Translations under genes and position numbers: made by a program | In this document: positions 23,201-35,300 of the stretch, piece after piece | Layout of the letters: each line of letters begins with the position of its first letter | How positions within the stretch are numbered: position 1 is the stretch's first letter | Notes under the pieces: model-generated | The model's database searches: none | What the model saw: the letters and a program-made list of their open reading frames with translations, nothing else | Told to the model about the DNA's origin: nothing | From: Clusia tigrina | Lineage: Eukaryota > Arthropoda > Insecta > Diptera > Clusiidae | Direction of reading: 5' to 3' | Length of the DNA: 64,000 nucleotides | Assembly (NCBI GenBank): GCA_920105625.2 | Contig: OV050030.1 | Location: forward strand, 235,941,889 to 236,005,888

Positions 23201-26200
23201 AACTTTGATAGGTGTAGGACGTACCGTATAGAAGTTAGGGCCATTTGAAGTTTTATCAGTGTTTGATTTGGGACTCGAGGGTAGCATAGCTTTGAGCGAT
23301 AACTTAAATTGACAAGAGGCTCGAGTACTTTATTTTTACAAAATTTCTAGGTTTTATGACGCTCCAGTAAAAAGTTACAAGCATTTGTATGTTGCAAACT
23401 TTGATAGGTGTAGGACGTACCGTATAGAAGTTAGGGCCATATGAAGTTTTATCAGTGTTTGATTTGGGACTCAAGGGTAGCATAGCTTTGAGCGATAGCT
23501 TAAATTGACAAGAGGCTCGAATACTTTATTTTTACAATATTTCTAGGTATTCTGACGCTCCAGTAAAAAGTTACAAGCATTTGTATGTTGCAAACTTTGA
23601 TAGGTGTAGGACGTACCGTATAGAAGTTAGGGCCATTTGAAATTTTATCAGTTTTTGATTTGGGACTCAAGGGTAGCATAGCTTTGAGCGATTGCTTAAA
23701 TTGACAAGAGGCTCGAGTACTTTATTGTTACAAAATTTCAAGGTTTTATGACGCTCCAGTAAAAAGTTACAAGCATTTGAATGTTGCAAACTTTGATAGG
23801 TGTAGGACGTACCGTATAGAAGTTAGGGCCATTTGAAGTTTTATCAGTGTTTGACTTGGGACTCAAGGGTAGCATAGCTTTGAGCGATAGCTTAAATTGA
23901 CAAGAGGCTCGAGTACTTTATTGTTACCAAATTTCAAGGTTTTATGACGCAGCAGTAAAAAGTTACAACATTTGTATGTTGCAAACTTTGAGAGGTGTGA
24001 GACGTACCTTATAGAAGTTATTGCCATTTGAAGTTTTATGAGTGTTTGATTTGGGACTTAAGGGTAGCATAGCTTTGAGCGATAGCTTAAATTGACAAGA
24101 GGCTCGAATACTTTATTGTTACAAAACTTCAAGGTTTTATGACGCTCCAGTAAAAAGTTACAAGCATTTGTATGTTGCAAACTTTGATAGGTGTAGGACG
24201 TACCATACAGAAGTTAGGGCCATTTGAAGTTTTATCAGTGTTTGATTTGGGACTCAAGGGTAGCATAGCTTTGATCGATAGCTTAAATTGACGAGAGGCT
24301 CGAGTACTTTATTGTAACAAAATTTCAAGGTTTTATGACGCTCCAGTAAAAAGTTACAACCATTTGTATGTTGCAAACTTTGATAGGTGTAGGACGTACC
24401 CTGTACAAGTTAGGGCCATTTGAAGTTTTTGATTTGGGACTTAAGGGTAGCATAGCTTTGAGCGATAGCTTAAATTGACAAGAGGCTCGAGTACTTTATT
24501 GTTACAAAATTTCAAGGTTTTATGACGCAGCAGGAAAAAGTTACAACATTTGTATGTTGCAAATTTTGAGAGGTGTGAGACGTACCTTATAGAAGTTAGG
24601 GCCATTTGAAGTTTTATCGGTGTTTGATTTGGGACTTAAGGGTAGCATAGCTTTGAGCGATAGCTTAAATTGACAAGAGGCTCGAATACTTTATTGTTAC
24701 AAAACTTTAAGGTTTTATGACGCTCCAGTAAAAAGTTACAAGCATTTGTATGTTGCAAACTTTGATAGGTGTAGGACGTACCGTATATAAGTTAGAGTCA
24801 TTTGAAGTTTTATCAGTTTTTGATTTGGGACTCAAGGGTAGCATAGCTTCGAGCGATAGCTTAAATTGACAAGAGGCTCGAGTACTTTATTGTTACAAAA
24901 TTTCAAGGTTTTATGACGCTCCAGTGAAAAGTTACAAGCACTTGAATGTTGCAAACTTTGATAGGTGTAGGATGTACCGTATAGAAGTTAGGGCCATTTG
25001 AAGTTTTATCAGTGTTTGACTTGGGACTCAAGGGTATCATAGCTTTGAGCGATAGCTTAAATTGACAAGAGGCTCGAATACTTTATTGTTACAAAACTTC
25101 AAGGTATTCTGACGCTCCAGTAAAAAGTTACAAGCATTTGTATGTTGCAAACTTTGATAGGTGTAGGACGTACCGTATAGAAGTTAGGGCCATTTGAAAT
25201 TTTATCAGTTTTTGATTTGGGACTCAAGGGTAGCATAGCTTTGAGCGATAGCTTAAATTGACAAGAGGCTCGAGTACTTTATTGTTACAAAATTTCAAGG
25301 TTTTATGACGCTCCAGTAAAAAGTTACAAGCATTTGAATGTTGCAAACTTTGATAGGTGTAGGACGTACCGTATAGAATTTAGGGCCATTTGAAGTTTTA
25401 TCAGTGTTTGACTTGGGACTCAAGGGTAGCATAGCTTTGAGCGATAGCTTAAATTGACAAGAGGCTCGAGTACTTTATTGTTACCAAATTTCAAGGTTTT
25501 ATGACGCAGCAGTAAAAAGTTACAACATTTGTATGTTGCAAACTTTGAGAGGTGTGAGACGTACCTTATAGAAGTTATTGCCATTTGAAGTTTTATGAGT
25601 GTTTGATTTGGGACTTAAGGGTAGCATAGCTTTGAGCGATAGCTTAAATTGACAAGAGGCTCGAATACTTTATTGTTACAAAACTTCAAGGTTTTATGAC
25701 GCTCCAGTAAAAAGTTACAAGCATTTGTATGTTGCAAACTTTGATAGGTGTAGGACGTACCGTATACAAGTTAGGGCCATTTGATGTTTTATCAGTGATT
25801 GATTTCTGACTCAAGGGTAGCATAGCTTTGAGCGATAACTTAAATTGACAAGAAGCTCGAGTACTTTATTGTTACAAAATATCAAGGTTTTATGACGCTA
25901 TAGTAAAAAGTTACAAGCATTTGTATGTTGCAAACTTTGATAGGTGTAGGACGTACCGTATAGAAGTTAGGGCCATTTGAAGTTTTATCAGTGTTTGATT
26001 TGGGACTCGAGGGTAGCATAGCTTTGAGCGATAACTTAAATTGACAAGAGGCTCGAGTACTTTATTTTTACAAAATTTCTAGGTTTTATGACGCTCCAGT
26101 AAAAAGTTACAAGCATTTGTATGTTGCAAACTTTGATAGGTGTAGGACGTAGCGTATAGAAGTTAGGGCCATATGAAGTTTTATCAGTGTTTGATTTGGG

Positions 26201-29200
26201 ACTCGAGGGTAGCATAGCTTTGAGCGATAGCTTAAATTGACAAGAGGCTCGAATACTTTATTGTTACAAAACTTCAAGGTATTCTGACGCTCCAGTAAAA
26301 AGTTACAAGCATTTGTATGTTGCAAACTTTGATAGGTGTAGGACGTACCGTATAGAAGTTAGGGCCATTTGAAATTTTATCAGTTTTTGATTTGGGACTC
26401 AAGGGTAGCATAGCTTTGAGCGATAGCTTAAATTGACAAGAGGCTCGAGTACTTTATTGTTACAAAATTTCAAGGTTTTATGACGCTCCAGTAAAAAGTT
26501 ACAAGCATTTGAATGTTGCAAACTTTGATAGGTGTAGGACGTACCGTATAGAAGTTAGGGCCATTTGAAGTTTTATCAGTGTTTGACTTGGGACTCAAGG
26601 GTAGCATAGCTTTGAGCGATAGCTTAAATTGACAAGAGGCTCGAGTACTTTATTGTTACCAAATTTCAAGGTTTTATGACGCAGCAGTAAAAAGTTACAA
26701 CATTTGTATGTTGCAAACTTTGAGAGGTGTGAGACGTACCTTATATAAGTTATTGCCATTTGAAGTTTTATGAGTGTTTGATTTGGGACTTAAGGGTAGC
26801 ATAGCTTTGAGCGATAGCTTAAATTGACAAGAGGCTCGAATACTTTATTGTTACAAAACTTCAAGGTTTTATGACGCTCCAGTAAAAAGTTACAAGCATT
26901 TGTATGTTGCAAACTTTGATAGGTGTAGGACGTACCGTATACAAGTTAGGGCCATTTGATGTTTTATCAGTGATTGATTTCTGACTCAAGGGTAGCATAG
27001 CTTGGAGCGATAACTTAAATTGACAAGAAGCTCGAGTACTTTATTGTTACAAAATATCAAGGTTTTATGACGCTATAGTAAAAAGTTACAAGCATTTGTA
27101 TGTTGCAAACTTTGATAGGTGTAGGACGTACCGTATAGAAGTTAGGGCCATTTGAAGTTTTATCAGTGTTTGATTTGGGACTCGAGGGTAGCATAGCTTT
27201 GAGCGATAACTTAAATTAACAAGAGGCTCGAGTACTTTATTTTTACAAAATTTCTAGGTTTTATGACGCTCCAGTAAAAAGTTACAAGCATTTGTATGTT
27301 GCAAACTTTGATAGGTGTAGGACGTACCGTATAGAAGTTAGGGCCATATGAAGTTTTATCAGTGTTTGATTTGGGACTCGAGGGTAGCATAGCTTTGAGC
27401 GATAACTTAAATTGACAAGAGGCTCGAGTACTTTATTTTTACAATATTTCTAGGTTTTATGACGCTCCAGTAAAAAGTTACAAGCATTTGTATGTTGCAA
27501 ACATTGATAGGTGTAGGACGTACCATATAGAAGTTAGGGCCATTTGAAGTTTTATCAGTGTTTGATTTGGGACTCAAGGGTAGCATAGCTTTGATCGATA
27601 GCTTAAATTGACGAGAGGCTCGAGTACTTTATTGTTACAAAATTTCAAGGTTTTATGACGCTCCAGTAAAAAGTTACAACCATTTGTATGTTGCAAACTT
27701 TGATAGGTGTAGGACGTACCCTGTAGAAGTTAGGGCCATTTGAAGTGTTTGATTTGGGACTTAAGGGTAGCATAGCTTTGAGCGATAGCTTAAATTGACA
27801 AGAGGCTCGAGTACTTTATTGTTACAAAATTTCAAGGTTTTATGACGCAGCAGTAAAAAGTTACAACATTTGTATGTTGCAAATTTTGAGAGGTGTGAGA
27901 CGTACCTTATAGAAGTTAGGGCCATTTGAAGTTTTATCAGTGTTTGATTTGGGACTTAAGGGTAGCATAGCTTTGAGCGATAGCTTAAATTGACAAGAGG
28001 CTCGAATACTTTATTGTTACAAAACTTTAAGGTTTTATGACGCTCCAGTAAAAAGTTACAAGCATTTGTATGTTGCAAACTTTGATAGGTGTAGGACGTA
28101 CCGTATATAAGTTAGAGCCATTTGAAGTTTTATCAGTTTTTGATTTGGGACTCAAGGGTAGCATAGCTTCGAGCGATAGCTTAAATTGACAAGAGGCTCG
28201 AGTACTTTATTGTTACAAAATTTCAAGGTTTTATGACGCTCCAGTAAAAAGTTACAAGCATTTGAATGTTGCAAACTTTGATAGGTGTAGGATGTACCGT
28301 ATAGAAGTTAGGGCCATTTGAAGTTTTATCAGTGTTTGACTTGGGACTCAAGGGTAGCATAGCTTTGAGCGATAGCTTAAATTGACAAGAGGCTCGAATA
28401 CTTTATTATTACAAAACTTCAAGGTTTTATGACGCTCCAGTAAAAAGTTACAAGCATTTGTATGTTGCAAACTTTGATAGGTGTAGGACGTACCGTATAG
28501 AAGTTAGGGCCATTTGAAGTTTTATCAGTTTTTGATTTGGGACTCAAGGGTAGCATAGCTTTGAGCGATAGCTTAAATTGACAAGAGGCTCGAGTACTTT
28601 ATTGTTACAAAATTTCAAGGTTTTATGACGCTCCAGTAAAAAGTTACAAGCATTTGAATGTTGCAAACTTTGATAGGTGTAGGACGTACCGTATAGAAGT
28701 TAGGGCCATTTGAAGTTTTATCAGTGTTTGATTTGGGACTCGAGGGTAGCATAGCTTTGAGCGATAACTTAAATTGACAAGAGGCTCGAGTACTTTATTT
28801 TTACAAAATTTCTAGGTTTTATGACGCTCCAGTAAAAAGTTACAAGCATTTGTATGTTGCAAACTTTGATAGGTGTAGGACGTACCGTATAGAAGTTAGG
28901 GCCATATGAAGTTTTATCAGTGTTTGATTTGGGACTCGAGGGTAGCATAGCTTTGAGCGATAGCTTAAATTGACAAGAGGCTCGAATACTTTATTGTTAC
29001 AAAACTTCAAGGTATTCTGACGCTCCAGTAAAAAGTTACAAGCATTTGTATGTTGCAAACTTTGATAGGTGTAGGACGTACCGTATAGAAGTTAGGGCCA
29101 TTTGAAATTTTATCAGTTTTTGATTTGGGACTCAAGGGTAGCATAGCTTTGAGCGATAGCTTAAATTGACAAGAGGCTCGAGTACTTTATTGTTACAAAA

Positions 29201-30110
29201 TTTCAAGGTTTTATGACGCTCCAGTAAAAAGTTACAAGCATTTGAATGTTGCAAACTTTGATAGGTGTAGGACGTACCGTATAGAAGTTAGGGCCATTTG
29301 AAGTTTTATCAGTGTTTGACTTGGGACTCAAGGGTAGCATAGCTTTGAGCGATAGCTTAAATTGACAAGAGGCTCGAGTACTTTATTGTTACCAAATTTC
29401 AAGGTTTTATGACGCAGCAGTAAAAAGTTACAACATTTGTATGTTGCAAACTTTGAGAGGTGTGAGACGTACCTTATAGAAGTTATTGCCATTTGAAGTT
29501 TTATGAGTGTTTGATTTGGGACTTAAGGGTAGCATAGCTTTGAGCGATAGCTTAAATTGACAAGAGGCTCGAATACTTTATTGTTACAAAACTTCAAGGT
29601 TTTATGACGCTCCAGTAAAAAGTTACAAGCATTTGTATGTTGCAAACTTTGATAGGTGTAGGACGTACCGTATACAAGTTAGGGCCATTTGATGTTTTAT
29701 CAGTGATTGATTTCTGACTCAAGGGTAGCATAGCTTTGAGCGATAACTTAAATTGACAAGAAGCTCGAGTACTTTATTGTTACAAAATATCAAGGTTTTA
29801 TGACGCTATAGTAAAAAGTTACAAGCATTTGTATGTTGCAAACTTTGATAGGTGTAGGACGTACCGTATAGAAGTTAGGGCCATTTGAAGTTTTATCAGT
29901 GTTTGATTTGGGACTCGAGGGTAGCATAGCTTTGAGCGATAACTTAAATTGACAAGAGGCTCGAGTACTTTATTTTTACAAAATTTCTAGGTTTTATGAC
30001 GCTCCAGTAAAAAGTTACAAGCATTTGTATGTTGCAAACTTTGATAGGTGTAGGACGTACCGTATAGAAGTTAGGGCCATATGAAGTTTTATCAGTGTTT
30101 GATTTGGAAC
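15665..30110 (+). repeat. 6,640-bp (34-monomer) HOR, about 2.2 copies
   Basis: ATGAAGTTTT following CCAT starts at 16,801, 19,533, 20,708 and 22,266. It recurs at 23,441, 26,173, 27,348, 28,906 and again at 30,081, giving the spacing pattern 2,732/1,175/1,558/1,175 twice. Other landmarks agree at the same offset: TACCATACAG at 17,561 and 24,201, and TTTCTGACTC at 16,431 and 23,071. The period equals 34 x 196 minus 24 bp, and two 187-bp units plus six 195-bp units account for all 24. I noticed only scattered single-base differences between copies. Homology is lost to the left of about 15,660 and to the right of about 30,110. Copies begin near 15,665, 22,305 and 28,945. Confidence 0.93.
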
Positions 30111-31443
30111 TCGAGGGTAGCATAGCTTTGAGCGATAACTTAAATTGACAAGAGGCTCGAGTACTTTATTTTTACAATATTTCTAGGTTTTATGACGCTC
30201 CAGTAAAAAGTTACAAGCATTTGTATGTTGCAAACTTTGATAGGTGTAGGACGTACCATATAGAAGTTAGGGCCATTTGAAGTTTTATCAGTGTTTGATT
30301 TGGGACTCAAGGGTAGCATAGCTTTGATCGATAGCTTAAATTGACGAGAGGCTCGAGTACTTTATTGTTACAAAATTTCAAGGTTTTATGACGCTCCAGT
30401 AAAAAGTTACAACCATTTGTATGTTGCAAACTTTGATAGGTGTAGGACGTACCCTGTAGAAGTTAGGGCCATTTGAAGTGTTTGATTTGGGACTTAAGGG
30501 TAGCATAGCTTTGAGCGATAGCTTAAATTGACAAGAGGCTCGAGTACTTTATTGTTACAAAATTTCAAGGTTTTATGACGCAGCAGTAAAAAGTTACAAC
30601 ATTTGTATGTTGCAAATTTTGAGAGGTGTGAGACGTACCTTATAGAAGTTAGGGCCATTTGAAGTTTTATCAGTGTTTGATTTGGGACTTAAGGGTAGCA
30701 TAGCTTTGAGCGATAGCTTAAATTGACAAGAGGCTCGAATACTTTATTGTTACAAAACTTTAAGGTTTTATGACGCTCCAGTAAAAAGTTACAAGCATTT
30801 GTATGTTGCAAACTTTGATAGGTGTAGGACGTACCGTATATAAGTTAGAGCCATTTGAAGTTTTATCAGTTTTTGATTTGGGACTCAAGGGTAGCATAGC
30901 TTCGAGCGATAGCTTAAATTGACAAGAGGCTCGAGTACTTTATTGTTACAAAATTTCAAGGTTTTATGACGCTCCAGTAAAAAGTTACAAGCATTTGAAT
31001 GTTGCAAACTTTGATAGGTGTAGGATGTACCGTATAGAAGTTAGGGCCATTTGAAGTTTTATCAGTGTTTGACTTGGGACTCAAGGGTAGCATAGCTTTG
31101 AGCGATAGCTTAAATTGACAAGAGGCTCGAATACTTTATTATTACAAAACTTCAAGGTTTTATGACGCTCCAGTAAAAAGTTACAAGCATTTGTATGTTG
31201 CAAACTTTGATAGGTGTAGGACGTACCGTATAGAAGTTAGGGCCATTTGAAGTTTTATCAGTTTTTGATTTGGGACTCAAGGGTAGCATAGCTTTGAGCG
31301 ATAGCTTAAATTGACAAGAGGCTCGAGTACTTTATTGTTACAAAATTTCAAGGTTTTATGACGCTCCAGTAAAAAGTTACAAGCATTTGAATGTTGCAAA
31401 CTTTGATAGGTGTAGGACGTACCGTATAGAAGTTAGGGCCATT
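25920..31443 (+). repeat. 2,733-bp HOR unit duplicated at the right end of the 6.6-kb array
   Basis: From about 25,920 to 28,710 the sequence matches 28,653-31,443 at an offset of 2,733 bp. Landmarks are the 187-bp unit at 27,578 and 30,311, and TTTATTATTACAAAACTTC near 28,402 and 31,135. A shorter stretch, about 19,280-20,740, matches 22,013-23,473 at the same offset. The unit equals 1,175 + 1,558 bp, two of the intervals in the larger 6,640-bp HOR. The match ends near 31,443, where GACTTGGGACTCAAGG replaces GATTTGGGACTCGAGG. Confidence 0.87.
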
Positions 31444-31449
31444 TGAAGT

Positions 31450-32370
31450 TTTATCAGTGTTTGACTTGGGACTCAAGGGTAGCATAGCTTTGAGCGATAG
31501 CTTAAATAGACAAGAGGCTCGAGCACTTTATTGTTACAAAATTTCAAGGTTTTATGACGCAGCAGTAAAAAGTTACAACATTTGTATGTTGCAAACTTTG
31601 AGAGGTGTGAGACGTACCTTATAGAAGTTAGGGCCATTTGAAGTTTTATCAGTGTTTGATTTGGGACTTAAGGGTAGCATAGCTTTGAGCGATAGCTTAA
31701 ATTGACAAGAGGCTCGAACACTTTATTGTTACAAAACTTCAAGGTTTTATGACGCTCCAGTAAAAAGTTACAAGCATTTGTATGTTGCAAACTTTGATAG
31801 GTGTAGGACGTACCGTATAGAAGTTAGGGCCATTTGATGTTTTATCAGTGATTGATTTCTGACTCAAGGGTAGCATAGCTTTGAGCGATAACTTAAATTG
31901 ACAAGAAGCTCGAGTACTTTATTGTTACAAAATTTCAAGGTTTTATGACGTTGCAGTAAAAAGTTACAACATTTGTATCTTGCAAACTTTGATAGGTGTG
32001 AGACGTACCTTATAGAAGTTAGGGCCATTTGAAGTTTTATCTGTGTTTGATTTGGGACTCAAGGGTAGCATAGCTTTGAGCGATAACTTAAATTGACAAG
32101 AGACTCGAGTACTTTATTGTTACAAAATTTCAAGGTTTTATGACGCTCCAGTAAAAAGTTACAAGCATTTGTATGTTGCAAACTTTGATAGGTGTAGGAC
32201 GTACCGTATAGAAGTTAGGGCCATTTGAAGTTTTATCAGTGGTTGATTTGGGACTCAAGGGTAGCATAGCTTGGATCGATAGCTTAAATTGATAAGAGGC
32301 TCGAGTACTTTATTGTTACAAAATTTCAAGGTTTTATGACGTTCCAGTAAAAAGTTACAAGCATTTGTAT
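31450..32370 (+). repeat. Transition zone between two satellite variant regimes
   Basis: Normal head-to-tail monomers continue, but the 6.6-kb HOR order stops. Local marks are AATAGACAAGAGG with GAGCACTTT near 31,505, TCGAACACTTT near 31,717, GTTGCAG near 31,950, TATCTTGCAAAC near 31,976 and TTGGATCGATAG near 32,271. The last mark reappears near 43,824 and 44,999, so these units are related to the 43-45 kb region rather than to their left neighbours. No insertion or unique DNA marks the boundary. Confidence 0.75.
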
Positions 32371-35300
32371 GTTGCAAACTTTGATAGGTGTAGGACGTAC
32401 CGTATAGAAGTTAGGGCCATTTGAAGTTTTATCAGTGTTTGATTTGGGACTCGAGGGTAGCATAGCTTTGAGCGATAACTTAAATTGACAAGAGGCTCGA
32501 GTACTTCATTTTTACAATATTTCTAGGTTTTATGACGCTCCAGTAAAAAGTTACAAGCATTTGTATGTTGCAACCTTTGATAGGTGTAGGACGTACCATA
32601 GAGAAGTTAGGGCCATTTGAAGTTTTATCGGTGTTTAATTTGGGACTCAAGGGTAGCATAGCTTTTAGCGATAGCTTAAATTAACAAGAGGCTCGAATAC
32701 TTTATTGTTACAAAACTTCAAGGTTTTATGACGCTCCAGTAAAAAGTTACAAGCATTTGTATGTTGCAAACTTTGATAGGTGTAGGACGTACCGTATAGA
32801 AATTAGGGCCATTTGATGTTTTATCAGTGATTGATTTGGGACTCAAGGGTAGCATAGCTTTGAACGATAACTTAAATTGACAAGAAGCTAGAGTACTTTA
32901 TTGTTACAAAATTTCAAGGTTTTATGACGCTATAGTAAAAAGTTACAAGCATTTGTATGTTGCAAACTTTGATAGGTGTAGGACGTACCGTATAGAAGTT
33001 AGGGCCATTTGAAGTTTTATCAGTGTTTGATTTGGGACTCAAGGGTAGCATAGCTTTGAGCAATAACTTAAATTGACAAGAGGCTCGAGTACTTTATTTT
33101 TACAAAATTTCTAGGTTTTATGACGCTCCAGTAAAAAGTTACAAGCATTTGTATGTTGCAAACTTTGATAGGTGTAGGACATTGCATATAGAAGTAAGGG
33201 CCATTTGAAGTTTTATCGGTGTTTGATTTGGGACTCAAGGGTAGCATAGCTTTGAGCGATAGCTTAAATTGACAAGAGGCTCGAGTACTTTATTGTTACA
33301 AAATTTCAAGGTTTTATGACGCTCCAGTAAAAAGTTACAACCATTTGTATGTTGCAAACTTTGATAGGTGTAGGACGTACCGTATAAAAGTTAGGGCCAT
33401 TTGAAGTTTTATCAGTGTTTGATTTGGGACTTAAGGGTAGCATAGCTTTGAGCGATAGCTTAAATTGACAAGAGGCTCGAGTACTTTATTGTTACAAAAT
33501 TTCAAGGTTTTATGACGCTGCAGTAAAAAGTTACAACATTTGTATGTTGCAAACTTTGATAGGTGTGAGACGTACCTTATAGAAGTTAGGGCCATTTGAA
33601 GTTTTATCAGTGTTTGATTTGGGACTCAAGGGTAGCATAGCTTTGAGCGATAGCTTAAATTGACAAGAGGCTCGAATACTTTATTGTTACAAAACTACAT
33701 GGTTTTATGATCCTTCAGTAAAAAGTTACAAGCATTTGTATGTTGCAAACTTTGATAGGTGTAGGACGTACCGTATAGAAGTTAGGGCCATTTGAAGTTT
33801 TATCAATTTTTGATTTGGGACTCAAGGGTAGCATAGCTTTGAGCGATAGCTTAAATTGACAAGAGGCTCGAGTACTTTATTGTTACAAAATTTCAAGATT
33901 TTATGTCACTCCAGTAAAAAGTTACAAGCATTTGAATGTTGCAAACTTTGATAGGTGTAGGACGTACCGTATAGAAGTTAGGGCCATTTGAAGTTTTATC
34001 AGTATTTGACTTGGGACTCAAGGGTAGCATAGCTTTGAGCGATAGCTTAAATTGACAAGAGGCTCGAGTACCTTATTATTACAAAATTTCAAGGTTTTAT
34101 GACGCTCTATTAAAAAGTTACAATCATTTGTATGTTGCAAACTTTGATAGGTATAGGACGTACCGAATAGAAGTTAGGGCCATTTGAAGTTTTATCAGTG
34201 TTTGATTTGGGACTCAAGGGTAGAATAGCTTGGAGCGATAGCTTAAATTGACAAGAGGCTCGAGTACTTTATTGTTACAAAATTTCAAGGTTTTATGACG
34301 CTCCAGTAAAAAGTTACAAGCATTTGTATGTTGCAAACTTTGATAGGTGTAGGACGTACCATATAGAAATTAGGGCCATTTGATGTTTTATCAGTGTTTG
34401 ATTTGGGAATCAAGGGTAGCATAGCTTTGAGCGATAGCTTAAATTGAGAAGAGGCTCGAATACTTTATTGTTACAAAACTTCAAGGTTTTATGACGCTCC
34501 AGTAAAAAGTTACAAGCATTTGAATGTTTGCAAACTTTGATAGGTGTAGGACGTACCGTATAGAAGTTAGGGCCATTTGAAGTTTTATCAGTGTTTGATT
34601 TGGGACTTAAGGGTAGCATAGCTTTGAGCGATAGCTTAAATTGACAAGAGGCTCGAGTACTTTATTGTTACAAAATTTCAAGGTTTTATGTCGCTCCAGT
34701 AAAAAGTTACAAGCATTTGAATGTTGCAAACTTTGATAGGTGTAGGACGTACCGTATAGAAGTTAGGGCCATTTGAAGTTTTATCAGTATTTGACTTGGG
34801 ACTCAAAGGTAGCATAGCTTTGAGCGATAGCTTAAATTGACAAGAGGCTCGAGTACCTTATTATTACAAAATTTCAAGGTTTTATGACGCTCTATTAAAA
34901 AGTTACAATCATTTGTATGTTGCAAACTTTGATAGGTATAGGACGTACCGAATATAAGTTAGGGCCATTTGAAGTTTTATCAGTTTTTGACTTGGGACTC
35001 TAGGGTAGCATAGCTTGGAGCGATAGCTTAAATTGACAAGAGGCTCGAGTACTTTATTGTTACAAAATTTCAAGGTTTTATGACGCTCCAGTAAAAAGTT
35101 ACAAACATTTGTATGTTGCAAACTTTGATAGGTGTAGGACGTACTCTATAGAAGTTTGGGCCATTTGATGTTTTATCAGTGATTGATTTGGGACTCAAGG
35201 GTAGCATAGCTTTGAGCGATAACTTAAATTGACAAGAGGCTCGAGTACTTTATTTTTACAATATTTCTAGGTTTTATGACGCTCCAGTAAAAAGTTACAA

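Noticed and set aside
14761..31450. Transposable element ends or target-site duplications at HOR boundaries
   Set aside because: Boundaries are in-register switches between monomer variants. There are no terminal inverted or long terminal repeats and no non-satellite sequence.
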